From Scatosoma sp002474405 (GTDB lineage: Bacteria > Bacillota > Clostridia > Christensenellales > Borkfalkiaceae), in assembly GCA_937892545.1 (NCBI GenBank), contig CALAFO010000054.1, forward strand, positions 55,150 through 119,149: a stretch of 64,000 bases of DNA, in the 5' to 3' direction. This document shows positions 19,361 to 27,426 of this stretch, piece by piece. The position numbers were made by a program, and so were the translations under genes. The stretch's first letter is position 1. The number at the start of each line of letters is the position of its first letter. The notes beneath the pieces were generated by a model. The model had not been told where the DNA came from and did not search any database. It worked only from the letters and a program-made list of their open reading frames with translations.

Positions 19361-20614
19361 TTATTTTCGAACGACGGGCAGCGGAAGCACGTCCACAATC
19401 TGCCGTTCTTTGTATTTCCCGTTCGTGAAATCGGGAACTTCCACGGGCGCACCGCCGTTTGCTATCGACTGTTCGGATAACGCCGTTACGCACATCATCG
19501 CGCACGCTTCGTATACGTCGATCGGCATTTCCTCTTTATTCGCCACCGCGCGGAAGAAATGTTTCAGCATGATGTAGTCCATTCCGCCGTGCCCTGTTTT
19601 AAGTTGTTCTTCCGTAATCGTTTTCCAGTCGTCGGGCAAATATTCCTCGTAATCGTTCTGACTGTTCAGCGCGCTTTGTATCGAATCTTTTTCGTGATCA
19701 AACTTTTCGCCGTCGATAATGACGGCTTTCAACGTCTGATTATAATACCCTTTCGTGCCGCTCACCGTGATTTCTCTGTCGTACAGCCGCGGCAGAGTGG
19801 TATCGAGTTTCAGCGTAATCAATTCGCCGTTTTCGCATTGAATCGACGTTGTTACCACGTCGCCCTGTTTGAATTTCGTACCCTTCAACGCCGAAACTTC
19901 TTCATGCGTGTTTATGTATTCTTCCAACCCACGTGCCTTTGAAGCCGAAGCCGTAAGCGACGTGAATTTGTTGCCGCGCGTGATGCCGAGCAATTTGATA
20001 ATCGGACCTAATTCGTGCGTGGGATAATTTTCACAGTTGTGGTTTTTATATTCTTCCAGACGGTAATGCCCGCGCTTCAAGCCGACTTCGGTGATTTCGT
20101 TTCTTAAATCGTGGCAATACGCGCCGTGGCAATAACAAATTTCGCCGAGTTTACCGTTGCGCACAAGCGAAGTAACAAGCAATTCGTCCTTATTATAGCA
20201 ACAGTTTTCGAGAAACATAAACGGCGTTTTTGTTTTCTCGTAGGTTTCCACGAGCTTTTGCATATCGCCCAAATTGTGCGTGCCGCCTACCTCGATTGCC
20301 ACCGCCACGCCCTTTTTCATCGCCGCAAGCGCGACTTCTACGTGTGAAGCCCAGCTTGTGGAAACGATCACCGCGTCTACTCCGCTTTGCAACACCTCGT
20401 TATAATCGGCGGTTTTCAACGGTTCGCATTGTCCCGCTTTTACCACCTTTTCGGCGGCAAAATTTACGCGCTCTTCGCGGGAATCGCACACCGCCGTTAC
20501 AAGCACGTCGGAATTATTCAAAATGTTGCCGAGCAAGCCGATGCTTCCGTCCGTCATTCCGTACGCCGCGCCGCGCTGTCCTAACCCGATTACGCCTATT
20601 TTTAATTTATCCAT
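19361..20614 (-). CDS. GH109-like Gfo/Idh/MocA-family protein
   Basis: This 417-residue protein has an N-terminal NAD-binding Rossmann fold (KIGVIGLGQRG near residues 4-14). In place of the usual EKP lysine motif it has AIEVGG near residue 105. It has CHGAYCHDLRNE near residues 160-171 and NYPTHELGP near residues 194-202. The YPTHxLGP motif and the Gly-Gly after the Glu are typical of GH109, which uses NAD to cleave glycosides such as alpha-N-acetylgalactosaminides by an oxidation-elimination route. It has no signal peptide. It is the last gene of the second operon and ends just before the shared terminator. A plain sugar dehydrogenase is the alternative. Confidence 0.75.
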   Translation of the reverse strand: MDKLKIGVIGLGQRGAAYGMTDGSIGLLGNILNNSDVLVTAVCDSREERVNFAAEKVVKAGQCEPLKTADYNEVLQSGVDAVIVSTSWASHVEVALAAMKKGVAVAIEVGGTHNLGDMQKLVETYEKTKTPFMFLENCCYNKDELLVTSLVRNGKLGEICYCHGAYCHDLRNEITEVGLKRGHYRLEEYKNHNCENYPTHELGPIIKLLGITRGNKFTSLTASASKARGLEEYINTHEEVSALKGTKFKQGDVVTTSIQCENGELITLKLDTTLPRLYDREITVSGTKGYYNQTLKAVIIDGEKFDHEKDSIQSALNSQNDYEEYLPDDWKTITEEQLKTGHGGMDYIMLKHFFRAVANKEEMPIDVYEACAMMCVTALSEQSIANGGAPVEVPDFTNGKYKERQIVDVLPLPVVRK

Positions 20615-20656
20615 TTCCGTCTGATTTTTTCCTTCCGATAGTTTCTCCGCAGACTG

Positions 20657-22942
20657 TTAAAATCTGCACAATACTTTATGATAACTGCCTTTGCCCGTCA
20701 ACGGCAATTTTTTAACGATTTTACCGTCGCAAACGATTTCTTTCCGCGTTGATTTTTCATAAAATATTTCATAAGTTTCGCCCCTGAATATTCTTTTTAC
20801 GGTGCATCCGTTCCAGCCGTCCGGCAAACACGGCAAAATTTCAAGCCCGTCTGTCGTCGGCTTTATTCCGCACATATATTCCGTAACGCATCTGTATAGC
20901 CATCCCGCCGTTCCGGTTATCCAGCTCATCGGGGCATACCCGGCAAAATATTTGTTTTCCGGTCCCATATACATATTGCTGACGGCGTAAGGCTCCGCGC
21001 CGTTTTCCGGATTCAACGGATTGTCGCATGAAATCATCTTCAGGGTTTTATAAGCCGCTTCCGCACGCCCCAACATACAATCCGCCGCTATTTTAAACGC
21101 CACGCCGTGATTATACACCGCCCCGTTTTCAACAAGTCCCGGTTGAAAATAAGATATTCTGCCGACGGCATCGCTGCCTTCGGTAAAACTCGGACGGCAT
21201 TGCACGTATCCGTAATCGCATTTCAGGGAGTTTTCAACAACATCCATAATTTTTTTGCGCTCCTCTGCGCTGCCGATTTCCGCCAGAACCGACCACGTTT
21301 GAGGATTCAGAAAAATTCTTTCTTTGCCGCCGATTATTTCGCCTTGGTCGTTATATCCGTAAATGAAATGATCGCCCGCAATGCCGTATGTTTTAATCGC
21401 CGAAATCAATTCCAGTTTTTTTCGTTCGTATCCCTCTGTTAAAAACGCGTTGCCGGAAAGGCGCAGAATTTCGTTTAATTCGTTAATTGCCTTGACCGTT
21501 GCGATTGACAGCCAGACGCTTTCTCCCTTGTTTTCCCGCCCGACGTTATTCATGCTGTCGTTCCAGTCGCCGCCGCGCCATAAAATCAAATTATGTTTTC
21601 CCCGCGACGATAAGAGATAATCGATTGCCGCCAGTACGTGCTCTGAAACGCTACCCGTTTTGGTTCCCGCGACATACGGCTCGGTAACAAACGTATCGGC
21701 ATAAGAAGCGTTTACATAACTATCGCCTTTGAGATAAGGTACTTCTTCTTGCAGAATCGAAAAATCTCCGCTTTCGTTCAGATAAGAAAGGATTGCCCCC
21801 GGTATCCATACGCCGCCGTCGTTATAGGGGAATTTAAAACTCGGCTCGTACATCCGTATGGGATTTCCGTCTTCATACTGATATTGCAATGCATGAAGAA
21901 TTTGCTTTTTCGCCAACCCCGCGTCCATGGAAACAAAAGCCGTGATATCCTGCATGACGTCGCGGAAGCCTTTCCCGTACAGTCTGCCCCAGGTCTTTCC
22001 CAAAGACATCTGCCGTTTCAGCCAGATGTTTACCTGCGAATTTAAATATCGATCGGGCGAATTCAGTTCGAATACATTGTATTCTTTTTCGCTTGCCTCA
22101 GATACTTTCCGCAATTCGGCAGCAAAAGAAGTTTCTTCAAAGTATTTCTTTCTGTATTTTTCGATTTCTTCTTCGTTCCGCGCAGCAAAAGAACAAAACG
22201 TCGTTTCAAAAGAATCACTTTCTTTCAGCACATCGGAAAACTGAAACGCGGCGACATATTCGGATTCGAACGTCGCCCCTTTGCAGGATAATTTTTCGTT
22301 TCTGAGTCCTGCCGGCGCATCGTATCCGTTGTATTCGCCCCTGAAATCCGAATGAGAAAGAGCGTAAGCTGCGTATTTTTTATCACACCCCACGAAGATT
22401 TTCGTATAGTCGTTCGGTAAAGCAAATCCGTCGTGGCAATAAAGCAAGCCGTTTAATTGTTTATTGTTATCGGCATAACCGTAAGCGTCGTGCCACGAAA
22501 GCGCGGGACTCGGCTGCAAACAAAAATATAAATCGATGTCTTTTTTTTGTTTTTCGTTATTTACGACAAGAATATTATACAGAACAACGGCATCATCCTT
22601 CGGAACGCATATCGTAAAAATTACGCGGAGACCGCGGTATTCGCCGATAATCCTCTGATAATCGATTCCTACGTGCGTTTCGTGTACGTCAAACGGCAAA
22701 TCGTTGTAATTTCTGTTTGCCGAATATACTTCGCCCGTTTTTTTATCTTTGATATATACGTTTCTGACGCCTTTTTCAATTTCCCGCCGCTGCGTATCGA
22801 TCGCCATCCACGAAAAACCGTTGCCGAACTGATCGCATTGGCAAACCGACTTTTCGTTCCATAAATAATTCAGCCACGGTCTGCGCGGCTTCATATTTTT
22901 GATAACGTATTCTTTCTTTTTATCGTCGAAAAATCCCTGCAT
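20657..22942 (-). CDS. GH94-type glycoside phosphorylase (second copy)
   Basis: This 761-residue cytosolic protein has an N-terminal sandwich (with KPRRPWLNYLWN near residue 18) and a helical barrel. The motif LWRGGDWNDSMN near residues 465-476 contains the DWND catalytic acid of GH94. PSFTEGSDAVGRISYFQPG and GAVYNHGVAFK match the conserved end of the barrel, and GLEILPCLPDGW closes the C-terminus. An AGAGG site precedes the ATG. It would use phosphate to split disaccharides imported by the transporter of the same operon. It differs strongly in its N-terminal half from the GH94 protein at 9144-11402, so the two probably have different substrates. Confidence 0.85.
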   Translation of the reverse strand: MQGFFDDKKKEYVIKNMKPRRPWLNYLWNEKSVCQCDQFGNGFSWMAIDTQRREIEKGVRNVYIKDKKTGEVYSANRNYNDLPFDVHETHVGIDYQRIIGEYRGLRVIFTICVPKDDAVVLYNILVVNNEKQKKDIDLYFCLQPSPALSWHDAYGYADNNKQLNGLLYCHDGFALPNDYTKIFVGCDKKYAAYALSHSDFRGEYNGYDAPAGLRNEKLSCKGATFESEYVAAFQFSDVLKESDSFETTFCSFAARNEEEIEKYRKKYFEETSFAAELRKVSEASEKEYNVFELNSPDRYLNSQVNIWLKRQMSLGKTWGRLYGKGFRDVMQDITAFVSMDAGLAKKQILHALQYQYEDGNPIRMYEPSFKFPYNDGGVWIPGAILSYLNESGDFSILQEEVPYLKGDSYVNASYADTFVTEPYVAGTKTGSVSEHVLAAIDYLLSSRGKHNLILWRGGDWNDSMNNVGRENKGESVWLSIATVKAINELNEILRLSGNAFLTEGYERKKLELISAIKTYGIAGDHFIYGYNDQGEIIGGKERIFLNPQTWSVLAEIGSAEERKKIMDVVENSLKCDYGYVQCRPSFTEGSDAVGRISYFQPGLVENGAVYNHGVAFKIAADCMLGRAEAAYKTLKMISCDNPLNPENGAEPYAVSNMYMGPENKYFAGYAPMSWITGTAGWLYRCVTEYMCGIKPTTDGLEILPCLPDGWNGCTVKRIFRGETYEIFYEKSTRKEIVCDGKIVKKLPLTGKGSYHKVLCRF

Positions 22943-22974
22943 ATGCGTCCTCTAACTTTTTTTATCCTTATAAA

Positions 22975-24195
22975 CTACCGCAAATCTTTGAAAAAATATT
23001 CGAATATTCCCGCCGTCCAGCCCAGCATTTCCGGAACTTCGTATTCGCTGACGGTAGCCGCCCCGCCGCAGACGGCATCATACTTTTCCCAAAGTCTGCC
23101 GCTTTTTTCAAATTCGTCTGAAACCGAGTCAAGATAAATGTTCGCAATCTTTTTCGCCGTTTCGTTATCGCCGACGGATTTCGCCGCGGAATACGCCAGA
23201 AAATTATCCGGAGCCCAGCTGTTGGGATACCCCCATTGATACACCGTATCCTGTATTGTTTTTTCCACGCAAAGCACGCCGTAAGGCTTTAAAAGCACAT
23301 CCGTGAGCAAACCGAACGCTGTTTTATTTCGTAACAGTCCGACGGAAAACGGCATGAACTGCGCGCTGCAACGCAGCTTCGAATGTTCGCCCGTTATATA
23401 GTTATAATCGTAATACAGTCCGTCGTTGGCAAGAAAATACTTTTCCATAAGGCATTTTCTTTGATTTGCAGCTTCTTCGAAAACAGAAGTTTGCTCCGGC
23501 TCGAAAATTGCCGCCCATTCGGCAAGATGCTTTTCGAACGCATAAAGATTTGCATTCAGATCAACGGGCAATATCTGCTCTCCCGCAAAACCGAAACGAG
23601 GCGTCCAATCCATTCCGCTTTCCGCTACGCTTAAAAAGCCTTCCGCAAACCGGCACTTTTCTTCGTCTGTCTTTGCAGAAGCAATTTTCAGCCTTTCGTT
23701 CGCCACTACGTCGTAATAATCCGTCAGCTCCTTTAGCGTGAGCCGATGATGATAATGCCTGTTCAGCCCCGTCGGAGTCATCCGTTCCGTCTGCCAGAAC
23801 GAATATTCCGTTTTTAACGCAAAGTAAGCTTTTTTCAGCCACTCTATATCTTTCGTTGCCGCATAAATATCCGCCGCCATAGAATGAAGGTACGGCGGCT
23901 GCGAACAAAATTTCGACATGTGCTCGCTTAAAGCGTTCGGAACAAATCCTTTCAGGCGCACGGCATGCAGCAGATTATCCGCATTATTTTTCGCTTCTTC
24001 GATAAGTCCGTCCGATAAAAGTCCTTTATTCGTGAAAAAAGTGTCCCAGTAATAAAGATTTTTAAACGGACCGTCGATACACGGAGGAATAAACGGTTTT
24101 ACGTACATATACGGCGTTTCCGCCTCTTCCGGCAATACTATCGCTTTTTTCCAGTGCGAAAGAATATATTCATGCGTTTTTTGAATTTTATCCAT
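22975..24195 (-). CDS. GH37 trehalase-like enzyme
   Basis: With the start at 24195 the protein has 406 residues and lies 13 bp after the previous gene. Longer versions would run deep into that gene. It shows both trehalase signatures in modified form: NLYYWDTFF near residues 46-54 and QWGYPNSWAPDN near residues 321-332. Between them it has PNALSEH, SQPPYLHSMAADIY and ESGMDWTPRF, all matching the GH37 (alpha/alpha)6 barrel. It has no signal peptide, so it acts inside the cell. GH37 enzymes hydrolyse trehalose, but this copy is shorter than typical periplasmic trehalases and sits among glycan genes, so an alpha-glucoside other than trehalose is possible. The ATG has no good ribosome site, which fits coupling to the gene upstream. 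Confidence 0.75.
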   Translation of the reverse strand: MDKIQKTHEYILSHWKKAIVLPEEAETPYMYVKPFIPPCIDGPFKNLYYWDTFFTNKGLLSDGLIEEAKNNADNLLHAVRLKGFVPNALSEHMSKFCSQPPYLHSMAADIYAATKDIEWLKKAYFALKTEYSFWQTERMTPTGLNRHYHHRLTLKELTDYYDVVANERLKIASAKTDEEKCRFAEGFLSVAESGMDWTPRFGFAGEQILPVDLNANLYAFEKHLAEWAAIFEPEQTSVFEEAANQRKCLMEKYFLANDGLYYDYNYITGEHSKLRCSAQFMPFSVGLLRNKTAFGLLTDVLLKPYGVLCVEKTIQDTVYQWGYPNSWAPDNFLAYSAAKSVGDNETAKKIANIYLDSVSDEFEKSGRLWEKYDAVCGGAATVSEYEVPEMLGWTAGIFEYFFKDLR

Positions 24196-24208
24196 ATAAA
24201 AAAACGTT

Positions 24209-26170
24209 TCAGTCAAAAACGTCGTCCGGGGCATCGGTTTCAAATAAACTGCCGCTCGCTCTTGCCCAGACATACCGCGAAAGCCCGCTGTCCGTCCGGC
24301 GAGGAAATCCGTTGACGATGCGGAAATCCACGTCTTCGCATCGCTCGGTAAAGCCGCCGCCCGTAATATAGTCCGGCTGATAACACGCGTAACTTCTTCC
24401 GCGCGCATCGATTTTGGAAAAGTTGCTCATGAAGCCGTTTTTAGCTTTTTCAAGATAATCGGCGTTCCCCGTAAGACGATAATACCAGTAATCGGCTTCG
24501 GCGCGCCAGATCGTCCAGGCGTGCCCCATACACAGTGCGTTGCCGTCTTTATCGCCCTCCCATTTCGTTTCCCACCAACGGAGAGAACTGAAAAACATGG
24601 GGGCTTTGTTTGTTTTTACCACCCAGGAATCGTGCATATCGAGAATTTCTTTCGCTCGGACGATATATTCTTCTCTCCTTTCGACTTTGGCGCAATAATA
24701 CAGGAGCGTCAATGCGGAACAGGACATGCTGCCCTCTTCTATAAAAGGCTCCGCTTCGCTCTGCACGAGCGTTTCCGTAGGGAAAGAAATTTCCCGATCG
24801 TAAACGTGCTTTGCCATCTTTCTTGCCGCTTCGTAATACTTTTCCGATTTTTCGGGCATTTTATCTTTCAGAAACCCGGCAAGTTCTATCACCGGTATGA
24901 TCAGGCAGCAGACCGTGGTGTAATCTTCGGTATTTTGCGACCATTCCATAAACGTTTCGACGGCGCCGTTTTCCGACTGGTGATTTTTTAAAACGGAATC
25001 CAGCGCCCGTATGGCATAATCGAGGTATTTTTTCGTCTGAAACGTTCTGAAAGCATCCAGCAGAATTCCCACGCCGAAAAACTGTTCCTGTACCCGATTA
25101 GAGTTGAACACGTTATACGCGGGATAGCCTTTGCGCGCTTTATAAAAAATCGTTTGCCTGTCCTTCGCCTTTTCCTCGTTCCTTTCGGTAATAATCGCAA
25201 GCTCTTTTTTTACTTTTTTTATCAGCGCCGTTTTTTTGCCGTATTTCTGCATATATCTCAGAATCGCGGAAATATGGCATTGCCATTCGCACAAATTGCC
25301 GTCGCCGGAGGCAAGATCGCTCTCGGAAACGGAATACATCGACTTTTTCATTAACCCGCCAAGCGATTTATACGCAAAAATCGTGCAGTCCGCGCCTTTT
25401 TTTCTTCCTTTATAAGGCACAGCCGTAAGCAAACCCTCTTTATCCGGCATTACGAACGCATAGCCGCCTTCGTTATAAAATTTTTTGTTTCCGATTTTAA
25501 TGAAATCAAAATCGCCGACGACGTTTATTTTTAATCTGTTACCGAGTTTTACATAACTTCTGTCATAGAAAGCGACGGGGATATTTTTGATTGCGGCAAC
25601 CTTTTGAAGCGCTTCCGAATAAGAATTCACCGGCAATAAAAGAAGAGAAAGGTTTGTATTTCCGCTTCCGTGATAAGCCCTGTCAAACGACGCGAGAAAT
25701 TTAAGATTATCGAAATACTGTCCGCCCGAAAACAACGAATAATCCATTTTCCAGCCGTCTGCTTTTTTCAGCGATACAATCAGCAGATTTTTCCCTTCCA
25801 GATTCGTAAGATAACAGAAAATGTGTTTATTATCCGCGGAATTGTACGGAGAATTGAACAGATATTGTTTTTTCCATCCCCCGCAATTCTTTTTCCCCAT
25901 AAATTTCAGCGGCAGATTCAATCCGAATTCGGATAACTTATCGCTCGACGATTTCAATCTGACGAGATACCCGCCGGATTTTTCGGAAACGGAAAGTTTG
26001 CTTTCCGTTTCGGCATTTACTCCGTTTTCGTCGAAGCTGCCTTTGCGGGAAAGATAAGGCGTCCCCTGCGGCTTCGCTCCGTGCGTTATATCGTCCGTTT
26101 TCAGGGTATACGATACCGATAAATCGTCGACGAAATATCCGGACTTTAAACGATGATAAACCTTGTTCAT
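24209..26170 (-). CDS. Uncharacterised six-hairpin (alpha/alpha barrel) protein of the glycan operon
   Basis: The protein has 653 residues and no signal peptide. Residues 1-270 are strand-rich. Residues 330-640 are helical with repeated aromatic motifs (FFGVGILLDAFR, FMEWSQNTEDYTT, EEGSMSCSALTLL, SLRWWETKWEG and GHAWTIWRAEADYW), like six-hairpin glycosidases and uronyl hydrolases. I do not recognise a named family. It overlaps the oxidoreductase gene upstream by 4 bp and is followed by the trehalase-like gene, so it is firmly part of the operon. A hydrolase, lyase or epimerase acting on the imported sugar is plausible. Acidic residues in the EEGS and ETKWEG segments are candidates for the active site. 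Confidence 0.6.
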   Translation of the reverse strand: MNKVYHRLKSGYFVDDLSVSYTLKTDDITHGAKPQGTPYLSRKGSFDENGVNAETESKLSVSEKSGGYLVRLKSSSDKLSEFGLNLPLKFMGKKNCGGWKKQYLFNSPYNSADNKHIFCYLTNLEGKNLLIVSLKKADGWKMDYSLFSGGQYFDNLKFLASFDRAYHGSGNTNLSLLLLPVNSYSEALQKVAAIKNIPVAFYDRSYVKLGNRLKINVVGDFDFIKIGNKKFYNEGGYAFVMPDKEGLLTAVPYKGRKKGADCTIFAYKSLGGLMKKSMYSVSESDLASGDGNLCEWQCHISAILRYMQKYGKKTALIKKVKKELAIITERNEEKAKDRQTIFYKARKGYPAYNVFNSNRVQEQFFGVGILLDAFRTFQTKKYLDYAIRALDSVLKNHQSENGAVETFMEWSQNTEDYTTVCCLIIPVIELAGFLKDKMPEKSEKYYEAARKMAKHVYDREISFPTETLVQSEAEPFIEEGSMSCSALTLLYYCAKVERREEYIVRAKEILDMHDSWVVKTNKAPMFFSSLRWWETKWEGDKDGNALCMGHAWTIWRAEADYWYYRLTGNADYLEKAKNGFMSNFSKIDARGRSYACYQPDYITGGGFTERCEDVDFRIVNGFPRRTDSGLSRYVWARASGSLFETDAPDDVFD

Positions 26171-27426
26171 ACAATTTCGATCGGCATACCGCCCGAAAGG
26201 CGCGACTCTTCCGCCGCAAAGCTCATTCTGTGCGATATCAGGCTGTCCTCCAACGTTGTTCTCGTTTCGGTGGGCGCACCGCCCGTGATATACGAAACGA
26301 AATCTTCAAACAACAATTTATCCCCGCCGCCGTGAACGGAAAGATCGGTGGCGTATTTCGTGATGTCGATAACATAATCGTCCGAACGGAAAGGCTTTAC
26401 CGACACCAAATTTTCTTCCATGTCGGCTACCATTTCGCCAAGCGTTCCGTGGACTTTGATACACCTGTGGCATTCTTTCGAAAAAGCCGTCATCGTAAGT
26501 TGCGCCGTAACGTTTTTTTCGAAAAGCATATTTACCACCTGATGATCCACCACGTCGTTATCGCAGGCAAACACACACCTGCCGTAAGGGTATGTTTCAT
26601 CGGATAACAATTCGTTAATGTATTCTCTCCTCGTTCCGCGGAACGCCGTTGCGTTACCGAGAATGGGGTTATACGCCTTATAAATATCGTTGTAAATTTT
26701 GAACGCATCGTAAGGGCAATCTTTTTTAACGCTTTCCGGACAACGGAAACATCTGTCCGCACTGCCCGCCGGAGCGTTTTCCTTCTTAAAATAATACAAA
26801 TCGCCGAACGAAGAAACTTTTTTGCACTTTTTACCCAACAACCAGAAGATGATATCAAGGTCGTGGCAGCATTTTGCAAGAATCATCGGCGAACTTTCCG
26901 CTCTGTTTCTCCAGGCTCCGCGCACATATGAATGCGCGTCGTGCCAGTACGCTACGTTTTCCGTCTGACTGATCGTAACAACGTCGCCGATTTCGCCGCT
27001 TTTTATCACTTCGCGCATCTTCATATAAAAAGGACTGTAACGGAGGACATGACAAATCATCGCTTTCCGCCCCGTTTCCTTCTGCACTCTTAAAATTTCC
27101 TCGCAATCTTCCATCGTTGTTGCGATAGGCTTTTCAAGGCAGATATCGTAGCCGAGTCGCATCGCCTTTATCGCGTGTTCCTTATGCTGCTTATCCTGCG
27201 TACAGATAAACGCCGCGTCGGCGATTTTTCCCTGCAAAAATATTTCCTCGGCGCTTTTAAAGCAATTTTCCGGCTTTATGCCGAATTCTTTCACCGCTTT
27301 TTCTCTCGCTTCCGGATTCACGTCGGCAACGGCAATCAGCTCCGTATGTTCATCCGACAAAGCGTATCCGCCGAACAGTTGCCCGCGGCTTCCGAATCCG
27401 ACGATAATCAACCTGACTTTTTTCAT
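26167..27426 (-). CDS. Gfo/Idh/MocA-family oxidoreductase
   Basis: This 419-residue protein starts with a Rossmann motif (LIIVGFGSRGQ near residues 6-16). It has the family lysine motif CLEKPIATT near residues 95-103, and AKCCHDLDIIFWLLG near residues 188-202, where the HxxD pattern fits the active site. A Cys cluster (RCFRCPESVKKDC near residues 226-238) may bind metal. It would oxidise or epimerise a sugar using NAD(P). A GAGGAAG site precedes the ATG. It overlaps the GH106-like gene upstream by one base and the next gene by 4 bp. GH109-type motifs seen in the protein at 19361-20614 are absent here, so an ordinary sugar dehydrogenase is more likely. Confidence 0.82.
   Translation of the reverse strand: MKKVRLIIVGFGSRGQLFGGYALSDEHTELIAVADVNPEAREKAVKEFGIKPENCFKSAEEIFLQGKIADAAFICTQDKQHKEHAIKAMRLGYDICLEKPIATTMEDCEEILRVQKETGRKAMICHVLRYSPFYMKMREVIKSGEIGDVVTISQTENVAYWHDAHSYVRGAWRNRAESSPMILAKCCHDLDIIFWLLGKKCKKVSSFGDLYYFKKENAPAGSADRCFRCPESVKKDCPYDAFKIYNDIYKAYNPILGNATAFRGTRREYINELLSDETYPYGRCVFACDNDVVDHQVVNMLFEKNVTAQLTMTAFSKECHRCIKVHGTLGEMVADMEENLVSVKPFRSDDYVIDITKYATDLSVHGGGDKLLFEDFVSYITGGAPTETRTTLEDSLISHRMSFAAEESRLSGGMPIEIV

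Noticed and set aside
22975..24408. Longer version of the trehalase-like protein starting at 24408
   Set aside because: The extra 71 residues are a shadow of the upstream gene at 24209-26170 and match nothing in the GH37 family.
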